Positions 28,445 through 37,956 of a DNA stretch of 64,000 bases are shown here, piece after piece. Each line of letters starts with the position of its first letter. The first letter of the stretch is position 1. The position numbers and the translations under genes are program-made. The stretch comes from Henriciella sp. (GTDB taxonomy: Bacteria > Pseudomonadota > Alphaproteobacteria > Caulobacterales > Hyphomonadaceae): the NCBI GenBank assembly GCA_013214545.1, contig JABSQB010000005.1, positions 1-64,000 of the forward strand. Reading direction: 5' to 3'. The notes beneath the pieces are model-generated. The model ran no database searches and was not told the origin of the DNA. It saw only the letters and a program-made list of their open reading frames with translations.

Positions 28445-31252
28445 CTAATGCGCCTCCGCCCAGTTCATGCCGGTGTCGGCTTCCACCACCAGCGGGACGC
28501 TTAAGCTTAGCGCCGGGAGCGGGGCTTTTTCCATCGTCGCGCGGACGACGTCGATCGTCGCGCCGGCTTCGTCCTGGGGCACTTCGAAGATCAGTTCGTC
28601 ATGCACCTGGAGTAGCATTTTCGCCTTCAGACCGGCTTTATCGAGAGCCCCTGGCATCTGGATCATGGCGCGTTTGATGATGTCGGCGGCAGAGCCCTGG
28701 ATCGGGGCATTGATCGCCTGGCGTTCAGCAAAACCGCGCTGCGGGCCTTTCGCCTTGATGCCTTTCAGGTGCAGGACGCGGCCGAAAATCGTCTCGACCC
28801 GCTCATGCTCGGCGGCGTATTTCTTGGTCTCGTCCATATAGGCTTTGATGCCGGGGAAGCGTTTGAAATAGGTCTTGATATAGGCCGAGGCTTCGTCGCG
28901 CGGGATCGAGAGCTGGCGGGCGAGGCCGAAGGCAGAGATGCCATAGATGATGCCGAAATTGATCGCCTTGGCGCGGCGGCGGATCATCGGGTCCATGCCC
29001 TCAATCGGTGTGTCGAACATCTCGCTCGCCGTCATCGCATGGATATCGAGGCCTTGTTTGAACGCGTCTTTCAAGGCGTCGATGCCGGCAATATGGGCGA
29101 GCAGGCGCAGTTCAATCTGGCTATAGTCGGCGCTGATCAAGACATTGCCGGGCTCGGGAATGAAGGCCTCGCGGATCTTGCGGCCTTCTTCGGTGCGGAT
29201 CGGGATGTTCTGCAGGTTCGGATCGTTTGAGGAGAGCCGGCCGGTCTGCGCACCGGTCATGCCGTAATTGGTGTGCACACGGCCTGTGCGCGGGCTGATC
29301 TGGCCTTGCAGCGTCTCGGTATAGGTCGAGCGGAGCTTTGAAACGGTCCGCCAGTTGATCACCGCGCGCGGCAGGTCATGGCCCTCTGCGGCGAGGTCTT
29401 CGAGAATATCTGCACCGGTCTGCCAGGCGCCGGTCTTGGTCTTCTTGCCGCCTTCCAGACCCATCTCATCGAACAGGATTTCGCCGAGCTGTTTCGGGCT
29501 GCCGAGATTGAACTCGCGTCCCGCCAGCTCATAGGCTTCAGCTTCATAGCGGGCCATGGACTGGTTGAACTCAGCCGAGAGCCGCGAGAGGTGATCGCGG
29601 TCGACCTTGATGCCATTGGCTTCCATGTCCGAGAGCACCTGAACCAGCGGGCGCTCGAGCGTTTCATAGACCGTGGTGACCTGATCTTTGTGCAGGCGCG
29701 ATTTGAACGCGTCCCACAGGCGCAGCGTGATGTCGGCATCCTCTGCCGCATACTCGGTCGCCTTGTCGAGCGGTACACGGTCGAAGGTGATTTGTTTCTT
29801 GCCGGTCCCGCAGACATCCTTGAAGCTCAGCGGTGTGTGGTGGAAATAGCGTTCCGACAGTTCATCCATGCCGTGATTGTGCATCCCGGCATGCAGCGCG
29901 AAGCTGAGCAGGATTGTATCATCAATCGGCGCCATGCGGATGCCATAGCGGTTCAGCACCGTGACATCATATTTGAGATTGTGCCCGATCTTGAGCACGG
30001 AATCGTCCTCGAACAGGGCCTTCAGCGCCTCCAGCGCCTTGTCTTTGTTGATCTGGCGCGGCGGATCGATGCCGAACATGTCATCGGTCGGCGCGTCAGG
30101 ATCGGTATCCGGATCGACATGGGCGAGGGGGATATAGCAGGCCTCTCCCGGCGCCAGCGCGAGAGAGACGCCGACCAGACCGGCCTCATGCGCGTCGAGG
30201 GCGTCGGTTTCGGTGTCGACGGCGACATAGCCCTGGGCGGTGGCGCGGGCGATCCAGTCTTCCAGGGCGTCGAAATCGCGAATGCAGGTATAGGCGCTGC
30301 GATCGATCTGGACCGGTTCGTCCTCGGTTGCTTCTTCAAGCGTGCCTTCCAGCTCGAACGTTTCGCGGACACGGCGGGTGATGGTGCGGAACTCCATCCG
30401 CTCGAGGAAATCAAGCAGGGTTTTCGGGTCCGGGTCAGCGACGGCGAGATCTTCCATCGGCACTTCAACCGCGACATCGGTCTTCAGGGTGACGAGATCG
30501 CGCGACAGGCGGATCTGATCGGCATTGTCTATCAGGGTCTGGCGGCGTTTGGGCTGCTTGATCTCTTCGGCGCGGGCGAGCAGCGTGTCGAGGTCGCCAT
30601 ATTCAGTAATCAGGGTCGCGGCGGTCTTCACGCCAACACCGGGGGCGCCAGGAATATTATCCACGCTGTCGCCAGCAAGGGATTGAATATCAATCACTTT
30701 ATCGGGACCAACACCAAACTTCTCGACCACTTGTTCATGCCCGATATGCTTATTCTTCATTGTGTCGAGCATGGAGATCTTGTCGGTCACCAGCTGCATC
30801 AGATCCTTGTCTGAAGAGACGATGGTGACGCGTGCGCCCTTGGCTTCGGCGAGCCGGGCATAGGTCGCCATCAGGTCATCCGCTTCATAGCCTTCCATTT
30901 CCAGGGCATGGGTGTGGAAGGCGATCGCGGCTTCGCGGACGAGTGGGAATTGTGGGCGCAGGTCGTCCGGCGGCTCTGACCGATTGGCCTTGTATTCCGG
31001 GAACATCTCATTGCGGAACGTGTAGGAGGACTTGTCGAACACACAGGCGAAATGAGTTGGCCGCTCATCGCCTTTGAGATCTTCGAGCAGCTTCCACAAC
31101 ATATTGCAAAAGCCGGAAACGGCCCCAACCGGCAAGCCATCGGAAGCGCGGGTCAGCGGGGGCAGGGCATGATAGGCGCGGAAGATATAGGCGCTCGCAT
31201 CAATCAGATAGAGATGGCTGTCAGAATTGATCGGGGCGCTGGGCATGCTCAT
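28445..31252 (-). CDS. polA: DNA polymerase I
   Basis: Repair and Okazaki-fragment polymerase, 935 residues, full length. The N-terminal 5'-3' exonuclease (LYLIDASAYIFRAYHALPPL; DSVDNIPGAPGVGVKTAATL) is followed by a 3'-5' proofreading domain whose motifs are all present: Exo I VDTETDAL, Exo II IGHNLKYD and Exo III YAAEDADITLRL. The polymerase domain has motif A ISADYSQIELRLLAHIAG, motif B RRRAKAINFGIIYGIS and motif C LQVHDELIFE. Unlike Taq-type enzymes, the proofreading site looks intact. It stands alone between unrelated genes. Confidence 0.98.
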   Translation of the reverse strand: MSMPSAPINSDSHLYLIDASAYIFRAYHALPPLTRASDGLPVGAVSGFCNMLWKLLEDLKGDERPTHFACVFDKSSYTFRNEMFPEYKANRSEPPDDLRPQFPLVREAAIAFHTHALEMEGYEADDLMATYARLAEAKGARVTIVSSDKDLMQLVTDKISMLDTMKNKHIGHEQVVEKFGVGPDKVIDIQSLAGDSVDNIPGAPGVGVKTAATLITEYGDLDTLLARAEEIKQPKRRQTLIDNADQIRLSRDLVTLKTDVAVEVPMEDLAVADPDPKTLLDFLERMEFRTITRRVRETFELEGTLEEATEDEPVQIDRSAYTCIRDFDALEDWIARATAQGYVAVDTETDALDAHEAGLVGVSLALAPGEACYIPLAHVDPDTDPDAPTDDMFGIDPPRQINKDKALEALKALFEDDSVLKIGHNLKYDVTVLNRYGIRMAPIDDTILLSFALHAGMHNHGMDELSERYFHHTPLSFKDVCGTGKKQITFDRVPLDKATEYAAEDADITLRLWDAFKSRLHKDQVTTVYETLERPLVQVLSDMEANGIKVDRDHLSRLSAEFNQSMARYEAEAYELAGREFNLGSPKQLGEILFDEMGLEGGKKTKTGAWQTGADILEDLAAEGHDLPRAVINWRTVSKLRSTYTETLQGQISPRTGRVHTNYGMTGAQTGRLSSNDPNLQNIPIRTEEGRKIREAFIPEPGNVLISADYSQIELRLLAHIAGIDALKDAFKQGLDIHAMTASEMFDTPIEGMDPMIRRRAKAINFGIIYGISAFGLARQLSIPRDEASAYIKTYFKRFPGIKAYMDETKKYAAEHERVETIFGRVLHLKGIKAKGPQRGFAERQAINAPIQGSAADIIKRAMIQMPGALDKAGLKAKMLLQVHDELIFEVPQDEAGATIDVVRATMEKAPLPALSLSVPLVVEADTGMNWAEAH

Positions 31253-31304
31253 GTCCTTTGTTGAGGCACGAGTATTAGCGGTGAGTCGATGCTGTGTGTA
31301 GGGG

Positions 31305-32402
31305 TTATGCGGTCGACAGGTCTATCCGGTGAATAAAGGCCTGAACATCATCACCGGCATGGATGAATTGAAGGTCCCGTTCCGGTACATTGATCAGCGA
31401 ACCGGGGGCGACCCCGAACCGGTCACGAACAGCGCGATTGAAGTTGGCGCCGGAAGAAAACCCCCACCGATCTGCTGCAGCCGTGACCGCGCCGCGAACA
31501 TTCTTGTCGCGCGCGATATCCGATATCGCCCGGCACAATCGCCTTTGCTGAATGAAACTGCGAACCCCGCCATCCTTCTCGAACATACGGAACAAAGAGG
31601 CGCGTGAGACCCCGAAGGCCTTCAACAGGCTGTCCGGGCAAAGATCCGGCGTCTGAAGGTGGCGCTCGATATGGGTTTTGATGACGTCTGCCAAGGCTTC
31701 GCGGGCCTGTCTGCGAACATCACCGTGTCGGGGCGCAGATCCAAGCGCAGTTTTGATCGTGCAAATGAACCGATCCAACGTGTTTTGGTGAATGCCGTCT
31801 TCTGCCAGCAAGGTACTGATTAGACGATCAAACGCTCTGAAGATCGCTGCACCGAGCGCGCCATAAGCTCCAAATCGAATGAAGGGTGCGTGTTGTCCGG
31901 AGTCGTAGCCAATCAATTCCTTGGGGATGTAGACGCCCTCGACTTTCGTTTGCGACTGAATGCAATCGACCTGCGCGGCCTGGTCAACGAGATACATCTG
32001 CCCCGGGTCACGATCCATGTTCAGCTCGCCGGTGACACCGCGGACGCCGCCATGCTTGTAGCGATGAATAAAGACGAGCCCGCCGCCGATTTCGGCCTGG
32101 GCTTTGGAGCGCCCAACCGCCATGGCGTCGTTTTCGGACTTGATGAACAAGTAGGGGCCGACATACCAGTATTTGGATCTGTAGGTGCCCGTATTCTCCG
32201 GCCATTCAATCGGCGTCATTTCGTACATTGCCGATGTCTTCTCGCGCATCATACTGATCGGCCCGTCTACAAAGACCTTTTGAGATGCTGGGATGAGCAA
32301 TCTCGGAGGTGACAGTTCAAGGGCGGACATGGTGTGATCTAAGCTCGGATGGTTCTGATCGATTTTCGTCTCAGCGGAAGTATTCGACGATTTCTTCTGC
32401 AT
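31305..32402 (-). CDS. AraC-family transcriptional regulator (first of tandem pair)
   Basis: 365 residues. The N-terminal part is an AraC-type ligand-binding domain with the segment GELNMDRDPGQMYLVDQAAQ and PKELIGYDSGQHAPFIRFG; the C-terminal part is a double helix-turn-helix (VSRASLFRMFEKDGGVRSFI, AADRWGFSSGANFNRAVRDRFG). The longest start overlaps the upstream paralogue by 32 bases with AGGCG before it; a start at 32330 giving 341 residues is also possible. It closely parallels the adjacent gene, so the pair arose by tandem duplication. Target genes are unknown. Confidence 0.88.
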   Translation of the reverse strand: MQKKSSNTSAETKIDQNHPSLDHTMSALELSPPRLLIPASQKVFVDGPISMMREKTSAMYEMTPIEWPENTGTYRSKYWYVGPYLFIKSENDAMAVGRSKAQAEIGGGLVFIHRYKHGGVRGVTGELNMDRDPGQMYLVDQAAQVDCIQSQTKVEGVYIPKELIGYDSGQHAPFIRFGAYGALGAAIFRAFDRLISTLLAEDGIHQNTLDRFICTIKTALGSAPRHGDVRRQAREALADVIKTHIERHLQTPDLCPDSLLKAFGVSRASLFRMFEKDGGVRSFIQQRRLCRAISDIARDKNVRGAVTAAADRWGFSSGANFNRAVRDRFGVAPGSLINVPERDLQFIHAGDDVQAFIHRIDLSTA

Positions 32403-33282
32403 TTTGCGCCTGGATCGGGGCGCGCGTTGTCGGAGAGACCAACATGCCCGGCGTGACGCCGAATTTGCGTTTCACAGCCCGATTGAAATTCGGATTGGAT
32501 GAGAATCCCCATTTTTCGGCAGCCGCGCTGACGCTCCCGCGACGCTTCTGGGCGTCGGCAATGTCGATGACCGCTCGGAAGAGGCGTCGATCGCTAATGT
32601 ATTGCCGGACGCCGCCTTTCTCATCGAACATGCGATACAGGGAGGCGCGCGAGACGCCGAAATTTTTCAGGACCGTGTTCACACCCAAATCTGGATCTTC
32701 CAGTCTTTGTTCGATGAACTGACAAATGAGGTCCTTCATCGCAATGCGGGCGCGCCGGCGTACATCCAGATCCGATGCCTCTGACCCGATGGCGACCTTG
32801 ATGCAGGATATGAAGCGTTGAAAGGCGGACCGTGCTTCCTCCGGGCGAAGAAACAGCGCCGTGTAAAGTCGATCCATTTCGGTATTCAGAAGCTTCCCAA
32901 CGACCGGGTCATTCGAGAAACGAATATAGGCTGGATGCTTGGCGCGATCATATCCAAGCAGTTCTTTGGATAGATGCAGCCCCTGAACAAAAAGCGGGGT
33001 TTGTACCAGCTCGATCTGCAATTCCTGATCGGTGAGGAAAACCTCGCCGGCGCGTTTGTCGATGTTCAGGTCTCCCGCGGTGCCGTATGAGCTGCCGCGC
33101 AAGTATCGATGCACATAGACTTTGTCGCAGCAGTTTTCAGCTTGCCATTTGTTGCGGCGGGCAATGTTCGCATCGCCCTGAGACTGAGAGATGAGCTGAC
33201 CATCAATTTGCCAGGCGCGGCCGCGGCAGACGCCGAGATTCGCAGCCGTCTCGATCGCCTTGAGATCGAAGACGCCCGTCAT
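32371..33282 (-). CDS. AraC-family transcriptional regulator (second of tandem pair)
   Basis: 304 residues from the ATG at 33282, chosen for GGAG seven bases upstream; the open frame reaches 33411, and 33297 is another possible ATG. The ligand-binding half has GDLNIDKRAGEVFLTDQELQ and SKELLGYDRAKHPAYIRF, and the DNA-binding half has VSRASLYRMFDEKGGVRQYI and AAEKWGFSSNPNFNRAVKRKFG, each matching its neighbour position by position. It is upstream of, and overlaps, the other regulator and faces the permease gene across a 569-base gap. Confidence 0.86.
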   Translation of the reverse strand: MTGVFDLKAIETAANLGVCRGRAWQIDGQLISQSQGDANIARRNKWQAENCCDKVYVHRYLRGSSYGTAGDLNIDKRAGEVFLTDQELQIELVQTPLFVQGLHLSKELLGYDRAKHPAYIRFSNDPVVGKLLNTEMDRLYTALFLRPEEARSAFQRFISCIKVAIGSEASDLDVRRRARIAMKDLICQFIEQRLEDPDLGVNTVLKNFGVSRASLYRMFDEKGGVRQYISDRRLFRAVIDIADAQKRRGSVSAAAEKWGFSSNPNFNRAVKRKFGVTPGMLVSPTTRAPIQAQNAEEIVEYFR

Positions 33283-33411
33283 ACTGTCGCTCCGCATTTC
33301 CTGCGGACCTTCATGGTCCCACCAAATGGCGGGTTGCGCAGCACTGAGCGATGGCCGGGGGCAGACTTGGAAACTCAATAAAACCTCACAAAACTTGGAC
33401 CGAAGTCTCAA

Positions 33412-33850
33412 TTTTCTTTTCTGAGTGTTTTACCGGATCCTTGGCCCTCAAACCTGCTCGCTATGTCTCATTTTTGGGAGGAAGCACCTGAAAACAGGGG
33501 TTTTTGCAGTTGTGAATTCACCAATTGCGCGATTTCGAGGGGAAATTAACCAGAGCGAGAGGTGAGGTGCCAAATGACCGTGGAACGGCATAATTGAGTC
33601 GTTCCATAGACAATAAGCCCTCCTTTCTTGGGAAACGGGGCGGATATTTCCATCTCAAATAGAATGCCGGGCGTGTTCCTGCGCAGCGCTGACTTTCCCG
33701 CGCGCCTGAATGATCCCGAATCGAGCGCGGCGGTCATGATTTTTTCAGCGTCTCAATCTTTGATCGAAAACGCCGGATTCACGCGCGTTTGGATCTTTTG
33801 ATCGCGAAAAGATTGGACAAAGCCTAGTTCAGCTCGCTAACCGGTCCGGC
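33412..33850. promoter_or_regulatory. Divergent intergenic region with a 7-bp inverted repeat
   Basis: The region separates the AraC pair from the amino-acid permease and should hold both promoters. TGGAACG at 33581-33587 and CGTTCCA at 33600-33606 form a perfect inverted repeat with a 12-base spacer, a candidate operator. Near 33760-33815 the motif TTGATCG occurs twice. No convincing gene is present; a 63-codon minus-strand frame at 33546-33737 has no homology I recognise. Confidence 0.35.
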
Positions 33851-35176
33851 ATGAAGGCCTATTTTTCTCCAGGCACTGCGCTTGCGATCATCATCGCCAA
33901 CATGGTGGGCACCGGTGTGTTCACCAGCCTCGGGTTTCAGTTGATGACGCTGGAGTCGGGTTTTGCCTTGATCATGCTCTGGGTGGTCGGCGGAGTAATC
34001 GCGATTTTCGGCGCGCTCTCTTATGCCGAACTCGGAGCGGCGCTGCCGCGCTCCGGCGGGGAGTATAATTTCCTAGGGCGCATCTATCATCCGGGTGCCG
34101 GATTTGTGTCCGGCTGGGTGTCTTCCACGGTCGGATTCTCCGCGCCTGTCGCGCTCGCGGCGATGACCTTTGGGGCCTATACGACTTCGTCCATCCTGCC
34201 GGGTGTCTCGGATGGCGTCAGCGTTTGGATCGAGCGCGGGCTAGCGGTGGCATTGATCGTGGTCTTGACCCTGATTCACACCCGCCGGCGCGAAACCAGC
34301 GGCCGATTCCAGAACGTGTTTACGCTGATCAAGATCATCGTGATCATTTCCCTGAGTGTCGCAGGCCTGATCCTTGTCGCCGACTACCAGCCGGTCAGCC
34401 TGCTGCCCCAGACGGGGGACGCTGCGGCGTTGACTTCCGGTGCATTCGCGGTGTCGCTGATCTATGTCAGCTACGCCTATACGGGCTGGAACGTAGCAAC
34501 TTATCTCACTGACGAGCTGGAGCGGCCACAGCATAGCTTGCCGCGGGTGCTGTTCGCCGGGGCGTTCATCGTGATGCTGCTCTATATCCTGCTGAATGCC
34601 GTCTTCCTGCTGACGACGCCGGCGGAGAAAATGGTCGGCGAGGTAGAAGTCGGTGTGATCGCCGCCCGGCATGTGTTCGGCGATACGGGCGCAATCTTCA
34701 CAGGCGCAGTGCTCGGCGTGCTGTTGATCTCGACGGTCAGCGCCATGACGATTGCCGGACCGCGCGTCTTGCAAATGGTAGGCCAGGACATTGGCACATT
34801 TCGCGCGCTTGCCAGAACCAATTCGGACGGGATGCCGACAACCGCCGTGATGGTGCAGTCGGGCCTTGCTTTGTTGTTTGTGGTGACAGCGACCTTCGAT
34901 CAGGTCCTGATCTTTGCTGGCTTTACGCTGGCGCTGAACAGTTTGCTGGCGGTTGGCGGCTTGTTTGTGTTGCGGTGGCGACAGCCAGACCTCGCGCGTC
35001 CGTTCCGGGTGCCGCTTTATCCGTTGCTGCCGCTGCTCTATCTTGGATTGACCCTATGGACGCTGATTTTTGTCGCCATGGAACGGCCACAGGAAGTCGC
35101 GGTCAGCGCGGCGCTGATCGGCATCGGAATTGTCATCTACATGCTGACGCGTGGCCGTGAAAAGCCTGCGGGTTAA
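33851..35176 (+). CDS. APC-superfamily amino acid permease
   Basis: 441-residue inner-membrane carrier with about twelve membrane helices. The first carries the amino acid backbone-binding signature (ANMVGTGVFTSLGFQL); later segments include LGAALPRSGGEYNFLGRIY and the TM6-type VSYAYTGWNVATYLTDELE. These match the APC family of amino acid exchangers and symporters; the substrate cannot be read. The gene is convergent with phaZ, overlapping it by 4 bases at the stops. Confidence 0.92.
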   Translation: MKAYFSPGTALAIIIANMVGTGVFTSLGFQLMTLESGFALIMLWVVGGVIAIFGALSYAELGAALPRSGGEYNFLGRIYHPGAGFVSGWVSSTVGFSAPVALAAMTFGAYTTSSILPGVSDGVSVWIERGLAVALIVVLTLIHTRRRETSGRFQNVFTLIKIIVIISLSVAGLILVADYQPVSLLPQTGDAAALTSGAFAVSLIYVSYAYTGWNVATYLTDELERPQHSLPRVLFAGAFIVMLLYILLNAVFLLTTPAEKMVGEVEVGVIAARHVFGDTGAIFTGAVLGVLLISTVSAMTIAGPRVLQMVGQDIGTFRALARTNSDGMPTTAVMVQSGLALLFVVTATFDQVLIFAGFTLALNSLLAVGGLFVLRWRQPDLARPFRVPLYPLLPLLYLGLTLWTLIFVAMERPQEVAVSAALIGIGIVIYMLTRGREKPAG

Positions 35177-36417
35177 GCGCTGCGCTTATCGATCTTTTTC
35201 TGGAAGGCGTTGATGCGCGGGACGATTTCTGCCTCGAAGCGGCGACCGTTGAAGACGCCGTAATGGCCAACGCCTGGTTGGATATAGTCGGTCTGCATCT
35301 TGTCCGGCAGGCCTGTGCAAAGGTCATGCGCGGCCTGGGTCTGGCCGATGCCGGATATATCATCCTTCTCGCCCTCAACCGTCATCAAGCCGACGGACGT
35401 GATCTTGCCAGGATCGACTTTACGCTCGCCGCGATATTTGAACTTGCCGCGCGCCAGACGGTGCTCGCGGAAGACCCGGCGAATGGTCTGCAAATAAAAC
35501 TCTTCGGTGAGATCCAGCACGGCGAGATATTCATCATAGAAAACGCGGTGCTTCTCGGCGCTGTCTTCGTCGCCCTCGACCAGGTGATCGAAGAACCGCG
35601 CCTGCGCGTCTACGTGGCGGTCCCAGTTCATGTGCATGAAGCTGGTCAACTGGACAAAGCCCGGATAGACGCGGCGCAACATGCCCGGCCAAGGCGCTGG
35701 GACCGTGTAGATCATCTTCTCGCGGAACCATTCAAAGCTGCGCTCTTCGGCGAGCAGGTTCGGCACGGTCGGTGATTTCCGCGCATCAATCGGGGAGCCC
35801 ATAAAGGTCATGGTTGAGGGCAGGGCCGGGTCTTCGTCCTCTGACATCATGGCGATCGCCGCGAGCACGGCAGGGCCTGGCTGACAAACCGCCACGACGT
35901 GCGCGCCGCCGCCAATATGCTGCATCGCAGAGCGGACATGATCGATGTAATCGTCGAGATCAAAGCGGCCGTACCAGACCGGCGCCATCTTCGCGTCAGT
36001 CCAGTCAGTGATGTAGACTTCGTGGGTCGGAAGGAAGGCTTCGACTGTGCCGCGCAGCAACGTCGCAAAGTGACCCGAGAGCGGCGCACAGATCAGCAAT
36101 CGCGGCCGCCCGGCAGGCGCGCCGTCTGTTTCGAAATGGACGAGCTTGCACCAATTGGTCGACCAGGTGGTGACCGGCGTCACGGCGCAGGTTTCGCCAT
36201 CAATCTCGGTGCTGGGGATTTGCCATTCCGGTTTGCCATAATAGCGCGTCGCGCGTTCGAAAACGCTGCTTGTCGCATGGGCGGCGCGTCCAAATGCGGT
36301 GTTTGAAAACGGGTTGAGCGGGTTCTCGAGCGCTTGCATTGTCCCTTTTGCCAGCAGGCGCATCGGCGCCAGAGCGGCGCGGTTCATCTCTACCAGCGTG
36401 TACAACATACGATCCAA
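35173..36417 (-). CDS. phaZ: Intracellular polyhydroxyalkanoate depolymerase
   Basis: Mobilises stored polyhydroxybutyrate. The 414-residue protein matches the intracellular PhaZ family from its start (MLYTLVEMNRAALAPMRLLA) through NPFSNTAFGR and ITDWTDAKMAPVWYGRFDLDDY to QPGVGHYGVFNGRRF. The nucleophile motif is VVAVCQPGP, with Cys178 in place of Ser as is known for this family, so this is not a defect. The catalytic His is in VGHYGVF. No other PHA gene is in the window. Confidence 0.95.
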   Translation of the reverse strand: MDRMLYTLVEMNRAALAPMRLLAKGTMQALENPLNPFSNTAFGRAAHATSSVFERATRYYGKPEWQIPSTEIDGETCAVTPVTTWSTNWCKLVHFETDGAPAGRPRLLICAPLSGHFATLLRGTVEAFLPTHEVYITDWTDAKMAPVWYGRFDLDDYIDHVRSAMQHIGGGAHVVAVCQPGPAVLAAIAMMSEDEDPALPSTMTFMGSPIDARKSPTVPNLLAEERSFEWFREKMIYTVPAPWPGMLRRVYPGFVQLTSFMHMNWDRHVDAQARFFDHLVEGDEDSAEKHRVFYDEYLAVLDLTEEFYLQTIRRVFREHRLARGKFKYRGERKVDPGKITSVGLMTVEGEKDDISGIGQTQAAHDLCTGLPDKMQTDYIQPGVGHYGVFNGRRFEAEIVPRINAFQKKIDKRSA

Positions 36418-36583
36418 ATCCCGTTATTGGTGCAGTGCAACATAGTCTGCTGAATTGGTAAAGCCAATCTAACTCCCGCAATCAGTGCAGAATCGGACAT
36501 AGATTCGCCCGCAACATCAGGTGCTTATTGAGCTGTTAAAGAGCTTAACCAATTGTGAAGCGTTTCAATCACAGGTTGCCCGC

Positions 36584-37456
36584 ATGAGTGAACCAGCGAT
36601 CCCATTGACGCAATCTGAAGCGTTTGAACGCACCTGCAAAACTCTCGGTTTGCCGGTGAAGCGGATCGAGGCAGTGGAGGGGTCTTGTCTCGTTCAATCC
36701 CGCAAATTGCCTGTCATCGGGTCGTTCAACCTGATCTCTCGCGGGCCGGTTCTACGGCCCGGGGCGTCCGGCGAGGCTCTGATGCGGAGAATTGGCGCAG
36801 ATATACAAGGCCCGGTGATCATCAATGCGCCCGATGGATATGGAGGGCCAGGCCTTAAAGTCGTGGGCGGCGCCGAGCTTGCGATCATCGATCTTGTCGA
36901 CCCAGAAGTGATGCGCGCGCGGCTGCATCAGAATTGGCGAAACCAACTCACGAAATCGGAGGCCGCGCCTCTGAGAGTCATCGATCAGCCGCTCGATGCA
37001 AAGAAACATGCCTGGTTCCTGGAGGCCGAGCAGGCCCAGCAGCGCAGCCGAAAGTATCGCGCCTATCCGCCAGGGTTCTTGCTCGCCTACGCCGCCGCCA
37101 ATAAAGGACAAGCCCGCTTGTTCACCGCGATGCAGGGTCAGACTCCCGCAGCAGCGATGTTGGTGCTCCGACATGGCAGGATGGCGACGTACCAGGCAGG
37201 CGTCACGACTCCCGCGGGGCGCGAGCATTGTGCGCACAATCTGCTGCTTTGGACGATGATGAAAGACCTGCAACGGCGGGGTGTTGAGCAGCTTGATCTC
37301 GGACGAGCGGATTTGTCGGATGGGCTCCGCCGGTTCAAATTGCGAACCGGCGCGACGCTGCACACATTGCCGGGAACTTATTTAACCCGGTCGGGACGTT
37401 TGCGCCGTGCGCCGAGGTCTCACCAGACGCGCGCCATTCATACCAAACCGGCCTGA
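36584..37456 (+). CDS. FemAB-like GNAT-family acyltransferase
   Basis: 290 residues from the ATG at 36584; an upstream in-frame start at 36521 is less likely because its first residues are not conserved-looking. The C-terminal half resembles the FemAB-type acetyltransferase domain (HWFL-like HAWFLEAEQAQQRSRKYRAY, ARLFTAMQGQTPAAAMLVLR, YQAGVTTPAGREHCAHNLLLW, LDLGRADLSDGLRRFKLRTG). Such proteins transfer acyl or aminoacyl groups in cell-envelope or exopolysaccharide metabolism, but the substrate here is unknown. It stands alone. Confidence 0.75.
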   Translation: MSEPAIPLTQSEAFERTCKTLGLPVKRIEAVEGSCLVQSRKLPVIGSFNLISRGPVLRPGASGEALMRRIGADIQGPVIINAPDGYGGPGLKVVGGAELAIIDLVDPEVMRARLHQNWRNQLTKSEAAPLRVIDQPLDAKKHAWFLEAEQAQQRSRKYRAYPPGFLLAYAAANKGQARLFTAMQGQTPAAAMLVLRHGRMATYQAGVTTPAGREHCAHNLLLWTMMKDLQRRGVEQLDLGRADLSDGLRRFKLRTGATLHTLPGTYLTRSGRLRRAPRSHQTRAIHTKPA

Positions 37457-37620
37457 TCACGTCCGACCGTCAGAATCAGTGTGTCAGATTTGTGAAAATC
37501 GACGCGGGAGCCACCTATGCTTGTGGAACGTCATCAATTCTCGGGACAAGTGCAGCTGATTTCTGCAAATAACTGCCTCTTGTGCTTGTCTTATAGGGTT
37601 AACGGCGTATCCCGCCGCGC

Positions 37621-37956
37621 ATGACACAGATCGATCCAAACCAGACCGAGCGCCCAGAACTGCACGTCTATCGCGTCGGCAATTTTGCGCTTTTCTCGCA
37701 CCGCAATTGCCAGCAAGCGCGCGCGCACTTCGGACTGTCCAATCGGGAAGTCGAGGTCGTCCTGCACATTGCGGGCGGTCTGACCAAACAGGAAATCGCC
37801 GATCAAATGGGCGTTTCACCTGCCACAGCGGATACGTTCCGGCGCCGCGCCTACATCAAGCTCGGCGTGAAGTCAGCGGCAGCGGCTGTGGCAATTGTCA
37901 GCGCCTATCTGGCAGGTACGCGCGTAGAAGAGCGGCAGTTCGACGACGCTGCTTAG
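37621..37956 (+). CDS. Small LuxR-type helix-turn-helix regulator
   Basis: 111-residue protein consisting of a short N-terminal region and a LuxR/FixJ-type DNA-binding domain at about residues 40-100 (GLSNREVEVVLHIAGGLTKQ, EIADQMGVSPATADTFRRRA, YIKLGVKSAAAAVAIV). There is no receiver or ligand domain. The ATG lacks an obvious ribosome site and a TATAGG box lies about 25 bases upstream, so a very short leader is possible. It overlaps the stop of senC on the opposite strand by 4 bases. Confidence 0.85.
   Translation: MTQIDPNQTERPELHVYRVGNFALFSHRNCQQARAHFGLSNREVEVVLHIAGGLTKQEIADQMGVSPATADTFRRRAYIKLGVKSAAAAVAIVSAYLAGTRVEERQFDDAA

Noticed and set aside
29378-30814. A 478-codon open frame on the plus strand inside polA
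   Set aside because: It is fully antisense to well-conserved polA motifs, has no ribosome site or recognisable domain, and reflects codon bias of the polA frame.
33546-33737. A 63-codon minus-strand frame in the AraC/permease gap
   Set aside because: No ribosome site, no recognisable domain, and it covers the candidate operator; more likely promoter DNA.
36000-36000. PHA depolymerase with Cys instead of Ser as a possible inactivating change
   Set aside because: Cysteine in the V-C-Q-P-G motif (at about 35881-35887) is the normal nucleophile of intracellular PhaZ proteins.
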